From the NCBI GenBank assembly GCA_902621725.1, contig CACNND010000001.1:147726-211725 (forward strand): a stretch of 64,000 nucleotides of DNA, written 5' to 3'. Both the position numbers and the translations under genes were made by a program. The notes beneath the pieces were generated by a model that saw only the letters and a program-made list of their open reading frames with translations, searched no databases and had not been told where the DNA came from. The stretch comes from an uncultured Alphaproteobacteria bacterium. Lineage in GTDB: Bacteria > Pseudomonadota > Alphaproteobacteria > HIMB59 > GCA-002718135. Below are positions 48,475-56,337 of this stretch, piece after piece. Every line of letters begins with the position of its first letter. Within the stretch, counting starts at the first letter, position 1.

Positions 48475-49482
48475 TTATGTTCTGGTAGCAAGTTGTCTTC
48501 TTAGCACATCAATATAAACAGCCAAAATAATAATTGACCCGATAAGAACTTGTTGCCAGAAAACACTAACATTCATTAGATTAAGACCATTTCGGAGTAT
48601 ACCCATAATCATAACTCCAGCAAACACACCTAAAACGGTTCCTCTGCCCCCAAAGAAACTTGCTCCACCTATAATGACTGCTGCAATCGCATCTAGCTCA
48701 GATTGTAAACCAGCATTTGGATAAGCAGAATTCGTTCTTCCAGCTAAAATTAAACCTCCAATACCAGCCAAGAAACCACAAAGAGTGTAAACTACTATTA
48801 AAATACGATCTACATTTATGCCTGCAGCTCTTGCTGCTCCAGGGTTACCACCAATCGCATAAATCCATTTACCTATTCGTGTATGATTTAAAAAAACCCA
48901 AAAGATGAAAAATATAACAATCATTAAAATTAAACTTGTGGGAATGTACTCTCGCGCTCCTTCTCCAAAAAAAACATCCAGTTTAATTTTACCATTTCCA
49001 ATAACTCTTATCTGTTCAGCAAAACCTGTTATTGGCACACCTCCGGAAATAAGGTTTCCAATTCCTCTAAATATATACAGCGTTCCCAATGTCATAATGA
49101 ATGGATGAGGCATTCGAAGTAAGGTAATCCCAATACCATTAAACATACCGCACATAAATCCAATTGCTGGTGCAACTAACATAACTACGTACCAAGGCAT
49201 TCCTGCTTTTGAAGAAATAGCAAGCCCCATTAATGATAACATAATAATTGAACCAACTGATAAATCTATTCCTGCAGTAACTATTACCATAAAGACACCA
49301 AGTGCTAACATAGACTGCCAAGAAACTTGTTTAAAAATATTTGTTACATTTCTCCATGATAAAAAAACATCAGGTTGCAGTAAATGCAAAACAGCAATCA
49401 TTATTAGAATAAGTAATAAGATTCCGTATCTCTCAAAAAAAGGAATAAGTCTGACAAATAAAGTTTCTTGATTCTTATCCAT
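48475..49482 (-). CDS. Sugar ABC transporter C, permease
   Basis: ATG at 49480-49482 overlaps the ATPase stop as TAATG, giving 335 residues; an upstream in-frame codon at 49506 would push 24 bases into that gene. About ten helices with TAGIDLSVGSIIMLS and AAVIIGGASFFGGRGTVLG place it in the RbsC class. An extra periplasmic loop (residues about 165-185, GEGAREYIPT) is present. 84 bases separate it from the binding protein gene. Confidence 0.92.
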   Translation of the reverse strand: MDKNQETLFVRLIPFFERYGILLLILIMIAVLHLLQPDVFLSWRNVTNIFKQVSWQSMLALGVFMVIVTAGIDLSVGSIIMLSLMGLAISSKAGMPWYVVMLVAPAIGFMCGMFNGIGITLLRMPHPFIMTLGTLYIFRGIGNLISGGVPITGFAEQIRVIGNGKIKLDVFFGEGAREYIPTSLILMIVIFFIFWVFLNHTRIGKWIYAIGGNPGAARAAGINVDRILIVVYTLCGFLAGIGGLILAGRTNSAYPNAGLQSELDAIAAVIIGGASFFGGRGTVLGVFAGVMIMGILRNGLNLMNVSVFWQQVLIGSIIILAVYIDVLRRQLATRT

Positions 49483-50228
49483 TAATCTTTTTTCCCCATG
49501 ATCCATCCAATCACTTCGTCTCTTGAAGTATTCTTTAATTCTGACTCAGCAAAGTTTGTTCCTTGAAAAAGTGCCATAACACGATCACACACAGAAAATA
49601 TATCATCCATTCTATGACTAATTACAATTACACTAACACCTAATTTTTTAAGATTTAAAATTAAATCTAAAACCTTACCTACCTCCTTAACTGCAAGTGC
49701 AGCAGTGGGCTCATCCATTAATACAATTTTTGCATTAAATGCAGTTGCTCTAGCAATAGCCACAGCCTGTCTTTGCCCTCCTGATAATTCTTCTACTTTT
49801 TGATCAGCACTTTTAACGTTAATTTTTAATTTAGACAGATGCTCCTCTGTTAATTGTTTTCTCTTTTTGTGATCTAAAAAATTGAATGGGCCAATTTTTT
49901 TTGTTGGTTCTCTTCCTAAAAAAATATTATCACCAATTGGCAGGTTACCAGCTAAGGCTAAATCCTGATAAACCATTTCTAGGCCAAGATTTTGAGAATC
50001 TCGAGGACTATTTAATACTACTTTTTCTTTATCAAAAAACAACGAACCTTCACTTGGTTTGTATAATCCTGATAAAACTTTCATTAGTGTTGATTTACCG
50101 GCACCATTGTCTCCAACAACCCCAAGAACTTCTCCCTTACTTAGTTGAAGGTTAACATTGTCAAGTGCAGTAATTGTACCGAAATATTTCGAAACTGCTT
50201 TAGCTTCTAATACAGTATCTTGTGACAT
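49482..50228 (-). CDS. Sugar ABC transporter C, single-domain ATPase
   Basis: A 248-residue CUT2 ATPase, one nucleotide-binding domain. Walker A GDNGAGKSTLMK, Q-loop YQDLALAGNLP, signature LSGGQRQAVAIARA and Walker B IVLMDEPTAALA. First gene of operon C, 80 bases after iolD on the same strand; overlaps the permease start by one base. Confidence 0.93.
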   Translation of the reverse strand: MSQDTVLEAKAVSKYFGTITALDNVNLQLSKGEVLGVVGDNGAGKSTLMKVLSGLYKPSEGSLFFDKEKVVLNSPRDSQNLGLEMVYQDLALAGNLPIGDNIFLGREPTKKIGPFNFLDHKKRKQLTEEHLSKLKINVKSADQKVEELSGGQRQAVAIARATAFNAKIVLMDEPTAALAVKEVGKVLDLILNLKKLGVSVIVISHRMDDIFSVCDRVMALFQGTNFAESELKNTSRDEVIGWIMGKKD

Positions 50229-50308
50229 ATCTTTAATAACTATAATTTAATTATTTTTAACTACAATGTTAATTTTTTTGGGTAATTTAATTTAAGAATA
50301 TTTTTTAC

Positions 50309-52153
50309 TTACAGACCTTTTCTTTGCTTGCTTTTACCTTTAATGTATTCATCGTAAGCAACTTTATTACCTTCACTTGAAGTTACTTCAAGGGTTGGGC
50401 TTTCCCAAAAGGCTGTGCCCTCCAACCATTCATAACCATCTGTTTTAATTGTAATCACATATGTTTTATCTGAATCTTTAGCTCTTTTAAAAGCAGTCTC
50501 TAACTCTGAAATAGATTTAACAGTTTCGCCATTTGCTCCCATACTTTTAGCATGGGCTTCAAAATCTACAAAATGAACATTGCTAGCTCTTGCAGCATTG
50601 AGATTACAAAGATATTCTTTTCCACCTTTTGCTAGTTGTAATCTATTAATAACCATGTGACCACCATTGTCACAAACAACAATGATTAACTTTTTATCAT
50701 ACAAAACTGAACTGTAGATGTCGCTATTTTGTAAGAGGTATGAACCATCTCCTACAAATACAATTACATCTTGATCAGGTTTTGCCATTTTAATTCCAAG
50801 TGCACCTGATATTTCATAACTCATACAACTAAATCCCCATTCTGTTTCAAAAGTATTAAGTTCTTTTGGTTTCCATATTTGAACAACTTCACCTACTAAT
50901 CCTCCTGCTGCAGTTACTACAATGTCTGATGGATCAGAATTTCTATAAACTGCTCCCACAGCATGAGCATAAGATGGTAGTTCTTGATTTGTTGGTCCAC
51001 TCTCCTTATTAACATATTCATCCCATTTATTTCGTTCCTCAATTGAGCGCTGATACCAAACATCTGGAGCTCTCCAATCCCCTAAAGCTTTTGATAATTC
51101 TTGTAGTCCAATTTTTGCATCACTCACAACTGGAGTCGCACGATGTTTAGTAGTGTCAAATCGTGAAGTATTTATTGATACAAGTTGAAAATTTTTATTT
51201 TCAAAATTAGTCCAAGAGCCAGTTGTAAAGTCTCCTAACTTTGTTCCCACAGCTAGAGCTAAATCTGTATCAGTAGCAAGGTTATTAGATGATCCTTCTC
51301 CTAAACATCCAATTGCACTTATGTAATAGGGATCATCTTTATTCATACATCCAATACCCATCACAGTTGCTGTTACAGGAATATTGTGTTTTTTTGCAAA
51401 AGCTGAAATTTCCGCTTCTGCCTCTGAATATAAAACACCTCCACCTGAAATAATAATTGGTTGTTTAGATTTTTTTAATTTATCAGCAGCTTTTTGTATT
51501 TGATTTGGGTCAGGGTAAATTCTTCTAATTTCATGAATTTTTTCTTCAAAAAAGATTTCAGGATAATCATACGCTTCTCCTTGAACATCTTGAGACATAG
51601 AAATTACTGCTGGACCACAGTCTGCAGGATCAAGCATAACATTAATTGCTTGAGGTAGAGATGTTAAAATTTGTTCAGGTCTAGTTATTCGATCAAAATA
51701 TCTTGATACAGATTTAAATGAATCATTTTGAGTTTCTGATGGAGAATTAAAATGCTCTACTTGTTGCAATACAGGATCAGGAAAGCGACTAGAAAATGTG
51801 TCACCTGGTAAAAGTAAAATTGGCAGTCTATTACTTAATGCAACTGCAGCAGCAGTAACCATATTAGTTGAGCCAGGACCAACAGATGAAGTTGCAACAA
51901 ATATTTGTTGTCGTCTTTTTGCACGAGCATATGCAATTCCAGTTAGTGCCATGTTTTGTTCATGATGACCTCTATATCCTGGAAGTTCATGTTGGTATTC
52001 TTCCATAGCTTGTCCGATACAAGCAACATTACCGTGACCGTAAATACCAAAAGCACCAGGAAATAATGGTTCTTTTTTTCCATTAATTAAGATCTTTTGC
52101 TTAGTTAAATATTTAATTAAAGCGTGTGAACATGACATTTTTACTGTTTTCAT
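50309..52153 (-). CDS. iolD: 3D-(3,5/4)-trihydroxycyclohexane-1,2-dione acylhydrolase (IolD)
   Basis: A 614-residue ThDP-dependent enzyme of inositol breakdown that opens the cyclohexanedione ring. Start ATG 52153 is supported by AAGGAG at 52157-52162. Diagnostic N-terminal blocks are FGIYGHGNVACIGQAM, LPGYRGHHEQNMAL (catalytic Glu of the ThDP site), SSVGPGSTNMVTAAA and RFPDPVLQQVEHF. The ThDP/Mg motif is VFVGDGSYLLQNSDIY. No iolB, iolC, iolE or iolG is in the window, but Gfo/Idh and TIM-barrel genes could fill some roles. Related acetolactate-synthase-like enzymes are unlikely given the N-terminal blocks. Confidence 0.9.
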   Translation of the reverse strand: MKTVKMSCSHALIKYLTKQKILINGKKEPLFPGAFGIYGHGNVACIGQAMEEYQHELPGYRGHHEQNMALTGIAYARAKRRQQIFVATSSVGPGSTNMVTAAAVALSNRLPILLLPGDTFSSRFPDPVLQQVEHFNSPSETQNDSFKSVSRYFDRITRPEQILTSLPQAINVMLDPADCGPAVISMSQDVQGEAYDYPEIFFEEKIHEIRRIYPDPNQIQKAADKLKKSKQPIIISGGGVLYSEAEAEISAFAKKHNIPVTATVMGIGCMNKDDPYYISAIGCLGEGSSNNLATDTDLALAVGTKLGDFTTGSWTNFENKNFQLVSINTSRFDTTKHRATPVVSDAKIGLQELSKALGDWRAPDVWYQRSIEERNKWDEYVNKESGPTNQELPSYAHAVGAVYRNSDPSDIVVTAAGGLVGEVVQIWKPKELNTFETEWGFSCMSYEISGALGIKMAKPDQDVIVFVGDGSYLLQNSDIYSSVLYDKKLIIVVCDNGGHMVINRLQLAKGGKEYLCNLNAARASNVHFVDFEAHAKSMGANGETVKSISELETAFKRAKDSDKTYVITIKTDGYEWLEGTAFWESPTLEVTSSEGNKVAYDEYIKGKSKQRKGL

Positions 52154-52156
52154 AAG

Positions 52157-52162
52157 CTCCTT
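52157..52162 (-). promoter_or_regulatory. Ribosome binding site fixing the iolD start
   Basis: AAGGAG on the minus strand 3 bases before the ATG at 52151-52153. It selects this ATG over an in-frame TTG five codons upstream. Confidence 0.75.
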
Positions 52163-52254
52163 TCCCAAAAAAAATTAGATAATATTATAATAAAAAAATA
52201 ATTTAAAGGGTTAAACAATTTATTTTTCTAATATTTTAGAATATAAAATTATAC

Positions 52255-53220
52255 ATGAAAGTTGGAGTTGTTGGTGAAATTCATCCAAGTGGATACGAGA
52301 TATTTGACAAAAATAATGTTGAGTATTTTGTTACTAACGATACCGAAGAAAATTTTCTTACAGATAAACTAAGAGAAGTTGATGGTATTGTTGTAAGAAC
52401 AGCAAAAATTAATAAAAAAATACTCTCAAATGCAAAGAATTTAAAAATTATAGCGAGGCACGGCGTTGGTTATGACAATGTAGATATTGAATATTTAAAT
52501 AAAAATAAAATAGCTTTAGCCATTACTGGAAAAGCAAATGCAGTAAGCGTAGCTGAACATGTAATGACAATGATGCTTTGTTTAACAAAAAATATATTTG
52601 CATCAGATAAGATGGTAAAGTCAGGTAAATTTCAAAAAAAAGATAGTCTTCCAAACTACTTTGAACTCTACAATAAAAAAATTTTAATTCTTGGTTTTGG
52701 TCGAATAGGAAAAGCTCTAGCAAAAAGATGTAGTGGGTTTGAAATGGAAATTTATGTTCACGATCCATTTCTTTCGAATCAAGAAATAAAAAATCAAAAC
52801 TGTATTCCAATTAGTAAAGAAGAAGGTTATAAAATTGCTGATTATATAAGCATCCATTTACCTTTAAACACAGAAACTAAAAATTTAATTTCATTTAACC
52901 AATTTGAAAATTTTAAATCTAATTTGATTTTAATTAATACAGCAAGAGGAGGTATAATTAATGAAGATGCCTTATATGAAGCTTTAAAAAATAAAAAAAT
53001 CTTTGGAGCTGGTGTTGATGTATTTGAAAAAGAGCCTCCAATAGAAAATCATAAACTATTTAATTTAAGTAATACCTTGTTAACACCGCATAATGCTGCT
53101 TTAACTCAGGAATGTAGAAAAAGGATGTCTATAGAGTCTTGTGAAAATGTTTTTGGTTTTTTAACTAAAAGTAAAAATTTAAACAAAAATAATATTATAA
53201 ATTTTAATATTGTAAGTTAG
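52255..53220 (+). CDS. D-isomer 2-hydroxyacid dehydrogenase (SerA-like)
   Basis: A 321-residue NAD-dependent dehydrogenase. The Rossmann motif is LGFGRIGKALAKR; catalytic residues are Arg in NTARGGIINEDAL, Glu in DVFEKEPP and His in TPHNAA. It lacks the C-terminal ACT domain of long SerA enzymes. It may oxidise 3-phosphoglycerate or reduce a 2-keto acid from sugar breakdown; context favours the latter. Plus strand, 101 bases from divergent iolD, and overlapping the convergent MocE-like gene by 4 bases. Confidence 0.88.
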   Translation: MKVGVVGEIHPSGYEIFDKNNVEYFVTNDTEENFLTDKLREVDGIVVRTAKINKKILSNAKNLKIIARHGVGYDNVDIEYLNKNKIALAITGKANAVSVAEHVMTMMLCLTKNIFASDKMVKSGKFQKKDSLPNYFELYNKKILILGFGRIGKALAKRCSGFEMEIYVHDPFLSNQEIKNQNCIPISKEEGYKIADYISIHLPLNTETKNLISFNQFENFKSNLILINTARGGIINEDALYEALKNKKIFGAGVDVFEKEPPIENHKLFNLSNTLLTPHNAALTQECRKRMSIESCENVFGFLTKSKNLNKNNIINFNIVS

Positions 53221-53537
53221 ATATTTAGGTAAATATTACCATCCTCTTCAGAGATATCAAAGATCTTAAGACCATCCAATTCTGGATCACTAATACAATC
53301 ACCTGAAACAATACTATAAGTATTACCACAACCAACACACTCTAACTCTTCTCCTTCAATTTCAGATTCACTCAGAGGTGCTTTCTCCTCGCAATTACAG
53401 TTTCCCTGCGTACAAAAAAATCCTGGCTCTAAATGATAGACTGCGTAATTAACGTCATCATGTTCAAAACTCTCAACAGTTCCAACTTCAATATCGTCAG
53501 TTTCACCAACTAGTATTGGGTCAATTTCATCATTCAT
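53217..53537 (-). CDS. Small Rieske/MocE-like ferredoxin with all-cysteine ligand set
   Basis: A 106-residue soluble acidic protein. From about residue 20 it follows the Rieske/MocE layout: GFFCTQGNCNC, then EAPLS-like KAPLSESEIEGEELEC, VGCGNTYSIVSGDC and a final hydrophobic strand IYLNI. In Rieske proteins the ligands are CxH and CxxH; here the corresponding residues are Cys47-x-Cys49 and Cys67-x2-Cys70, with extra Cys42 and Cys81. It could hold a plant-type-like 4-Cys [2Fe-2S] cluster or a zinc ion. Monocistronic or leading no gene; convergent with the hydroxyacid dehydrogenase. Partner oxygenases may be the desaturase-like proteins. Confidence 0.7.
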   Translation of the reverse strand: MNDEIDPILVGETDDIEVGTVESFEHDDVNYAVYHLEPGFFCTQGNCNCEEKAPLSESEIEGEELECVGCGNTYSIVSGDCISDPELDGLKIFDISEEDGNIYLNI

Positions 53538-53597
53538 AAAAAATTTGTAAAATAAAATTGAGTTAGAATAAATATTTTTTTTTAAAAAATTGTTGAT

Positions 53598-54752
53598 TTA
53601 TCTGAATTTTAGATTTTTTCTTGTTAGTTCTTTTACATTAGAAACTCCCATTAATTTCATATCTCTTTCAATTTCATTGCGTAAATTAGATAAACTTTTT
53701 TCAACTCCTTTTTGACCTCCAGCAGCTAAAGCATACAAATACATCCGTCCTCCAGAACATGCTTTTGCACCGAGAGATAATGCCTTCAAAACATGGGTAC
53801 CTCTTCTAATACCTCCTTCACAAATTACGTCAATTTTATCTCCAACTGCATCAACAATTTCAGCTAATTGATCAAAAGGAGATCGGGAACCATCGAGTTG
53901 TCTACCTCCATGATTAGAAACCATTATTGCTGAAGCACCAACATCAATAGCTTTCTTTGCGTCATCTACTGACATAACACCTTTGATTGCAAATTGACGA
54001 CCCCACTCTTTATTAATATTTTCAACATCTTTCCAACTCATAGAATTATCAAGCATTTTAGTAAAATAGTCACCTATAGTAGTCATAACAGTAGTACCTT
54101 CACTAATATGATCTTTTAAATTACTCAATTCCCATTTTGGTTTTGTAAAATAATCTACAGCCCATTTTGGGTGTAACATAAAACTTAGAACACTATTTAG
54201 TTTGAGTTTCATTGGAATAGTGAAGCCAGTATACAAATCTCTTTCACGATTCCCTCCCACAGCTGTATCAACAGTAACTGCCATTGCTTCAAAATTAGAT
54301 TCTTTACATCTTTCAATCAAAGCTTTGTTAAGCCCCTTATCTTTGTGAACATAAAGCTGAAAAAGTTTTGGAGTTTTTACCAAATTAGATATCTCCTCAA
54401 TACTTGCTGTTCCCAAAGAAGAAATTCCAAACATAGTTCCAAATTTTTCAGCGGCTTTTGCAACACCTATTTCTCCTTCGTGATGAAATAATCTTTGAAG
54501 AGCTGTTGGTGCACAATACAAAGGCATATCAAGTTTTTGACCCATTACAGTGGTTGACATATCTACTTTATCAACTCCGCTTAAAACGTTTGGAATTAAA
54601 TCACATTGTTCATATGCATCAGTATTCCTTTTGTATGTAATTTCATCATCAGCAGCACCATCAATATAATGGAAAATAGGACTGGGAAGTCGTTTCTTAG
54701 CTAAATTCCTAAAATCTTTGACATTATGACAATTGTTAACGCTTCCAAACAT
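53598..54752 (-). CDS. lldD: FMN-dependent alpha-hydroxyacid oxidase/dehydrogenase (LldD-like)
   Basis: A 384-residue TIM-barrel flavoprotein. The active-site His281 and Arg284 are in VSNHGGRQLDG, Lys257 in AIKGVM contacts FMN, and FHYIDGAADDE near residue 27 is the family start. It oxidises L-lactate or a similar 2-hydroxyacid. It is the last gene of the fuconate operon, overlapping the FAH gene by one base; L-lactate is the expected product of that pathway, which supports the L-lactate assignment. Confidence 0.88.
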   Translation of the reverse strand: MFGSVNNCHNVKDFRNLAKKRLPSPIFHYIDGAADDEITYKRNTDAYEQCDLIPNVLSGVDKVDMSTTVMGQKLDMPLYCAPTALQRLFHHEGEIGVAKAAEKFGTMFGISSLGTASIEEISNLVKTPKLFQLYVHKDKGLNKALIERCKESNFEAMAVTVDTAVGGNRERDLYTGFTIPMKLKLNSVLSFMLHPKWAVDYFTKPKWELSNLKDHISEGTTVMTTIGDYFTKMLDNSMSWKDVENINKEWGRQFAIKGVMSVDDAKKAIDVGASAIMVSNHGGRQLDGSRSPFDQLAEIVDAVGDKIDVICEGGIRRGTHVLKALSLGAKACSGGRMYLYALAAGGQKGVEKSLSNLRNEIERDMKLMGVSNVKELTRKNLKFR

Positions 54753-55600
54753 TAAGCCTGAATTGTTTTTTGAGTTTGTTCTCCTAAGCCTTCAATTCCT
54801 AATTTCATTATATCACCAGCCTTTAAAAATACTTGAGGTTTCATTCCCATACCAACACCTGGGGGTGTTCCTGTAGAAATAATATCACCTGGCTGTAATG
54901 ACATAAATTGGCTTAGATAGCTTATTAAGAAGTTTACACCATAAACCATTGTGCTAGTTGAACCGTCCTGCATTGTTTTACCATTAACCTCTAACCACAT
55001 CTTTAAATTTTGAGGATCAGGCACTTCATCTGTCGTTACTAAGTAAGGTCCAATAGGTCCAAAAGTATCACAAGATTTACCTTTGACCCATTGACCCGAA
55101 TGTTCAATTTGGAATTCTCTTTCACTAAGATCATTTATAACACAATATCCTGCTATATGTGCTTGTGACTCACTCTCGGAAATATACTTTGCTTCTTTTC
55201 CTATAACAACACCAAGTTCAACTTCCCAATCAGACTTTACAGATTTCTTTGGAATTTCTACATCATCATTTGGGCCAATTACAGCGCTTGTTGCTTTTGC
55301 AAATATAATCGGCTCAGGTGGCACTTTTTGCCCTGTTTCTTCAGCGTGATCAGAATAGTTAAGACCTATGCAAATAAATTTACCTATACTTTCCTTACAA
55401 ACACAAGGTGCAATACCATCGTGACTTGCAACTACAGGTAAAGACTCAAGGTCAGCTTTTTTTACTTCATTAAGCTTATCGATAGTCACATTTTTATTAT
55501 CCCAATCTTTTACCAAAGAAGAAGCATCACGAACTTGTTCTTGTGCATCTAATATCCCTGGTTTAACTTCTTTACCAATTCTGTATCTTAAAATTTTCAT
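54752..55600 (-). CDS. Fumarylacetoacetate-hydrolase family enzyme, probable 2,4-diketo-3-deoxy-L-fuconate hydrolase
   Basis: ATG 55600, overlapping the SDR stop as TAATG, gives 282 residues. Metal ligands are Glu126 and Glu128 in DWEVELGVV and an Asp in VINDLSERE; FICIGLNYSDHA and STGTPPGVGMG are family blocks. The class hydrolyses acylpyruvates. Between a KDF-dehydrogenase-like SDR and LldD, the likely reaction is cleavage of 2,4-diketo-3-deoxy-L-fuconate to pyruvate and L-lactate. The rhamnonate analogue cannot be excluded. Confidence 0.85.
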   Translation of the reverse strand: MKILRYRIGKEVKPGILDAQEQVRDASSLVKDWDNKNVTIDKLNEVKKADLESLPVVASHDGIAPCVCKESIGKFICIGLNYSDHAEETGQKVPPEPIIFAKATSAVIGPNDDVEIPKKSVKSDWEVELGVVIGKEAKYISESESQAHIAGYCVINDLSEREFQIEHSGQWVKGKSCDTFGPIGPYLVTTDEVPDPQNLKMWLEVNGKTMQDGSTSTMVYGVNFLISYLSQFMSLQPGDIISTGTPPGVGMGMKPQVFLKAGDIMKLGIEGLGEQTQKTIQA

Positions 55601-56337
55601 TATAAAGTCCATCCTCCATCTATTAAATTTAGTGTTCCTGTTACAAAGTCTGATTCATCACTTGCTAAATAAGTTGCAAGTGAAGCAATTTCTTCAGGTT
55701 GCGCTAATCTCCCCATAGCTTGTCTGGCAATAAAATCCTCTCGAGCTTTTTTTGGATCATCGGCCATGTTTACTCTACCTTCCCATGAAGGTGTTTCCAC
55801 AGTACCTGGGAGTATTGCATTACACCGTATTCCATTTTTGACATAATCTGCTGCAAGAGCTTTAACAAAACCATTTAGTGCAGCTTTTGTTGTGCCATAA
55901 ATAAATCTGTTAGGTGCACCTTTTACATTTGAGGCAGCAGAAGATACAATTATTATATTTCCTTTTCCCTGATCCAACATTTTAGGTACTAAATTGTAAC
56001 TCATTAGATAAGCTGAAAATACATTTACATTAATTGATCGATGAAATTCTGTATCATTACATTGTAATAATGTTCCATGATGAACAAAACCTACAGCATG
56101 AAAAAGAACGTCAACAACGTCAATGCTGGAACAAAATTCTTCAACTGCATTTTTATCAGTAGCATCTAGTTTTTGAGTCTTTATTGAATTATTTTCATTA
56201 TTTAATTCAATTAGTTTTTCGTCATTAATGTCAGTTGCAATAACACAAGCACCTTCATTAGCAAACTTAAGTGCTGTAGCTCTACCTATCCCTTGTGCTG
56301 CTGCAGTCACAATTATTTTTTTATCTTTTAGTCTCAT
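55600..56337 (-). CDS. SDR dehydrogenase, probable 2-keto-3-deoxy-L-fuconate dehydrogenase
   Basis: A 245-residue short-chain dehydrogenase. The NAD motif is TAAAQGIG (residues 11-18) with acidic Asp36 in ATDIND favouring NAD+. Catalytic Tyr147 and Lys151 are in YGTTK, with Ser132-133. The TAAAQGIG and GFVHHGT segments are those of the DHRS6/KDF-dehydrogenase subfamily as I recall it. It overlaps fucD by 4 bases (ATGA) and the FAH gene by 1. Confidence 0.87.
   Translation of the reverse strand: MRLKDKKIIVTAAAQGIGRATALKFANEGACVIATDINDEKLIELNNENNSIKTQKLDATDKNAVEEFCSSIDVVDVLFHAVGFVHHGTLLQCNDTEFHRSINVNVFSAYLMSYNLVPKMLDQGKGNIIIVSSAASNVKGAPNRFIYGTTKAALNGFVKALAADYVKNGIRCNAILPGTVETPSWEGRVNMADDPKKAREDFIARQAMGRLAQPEEIASLATYLASDESDFVTGTLNLIDGGWTL

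Noticed and set aside
50309-52153. A complete myo-inositol (iol) operon
   Set aside because: Only IolD is identifiable; no iolB, iolC, iolE or iolG could be assigned in the window.
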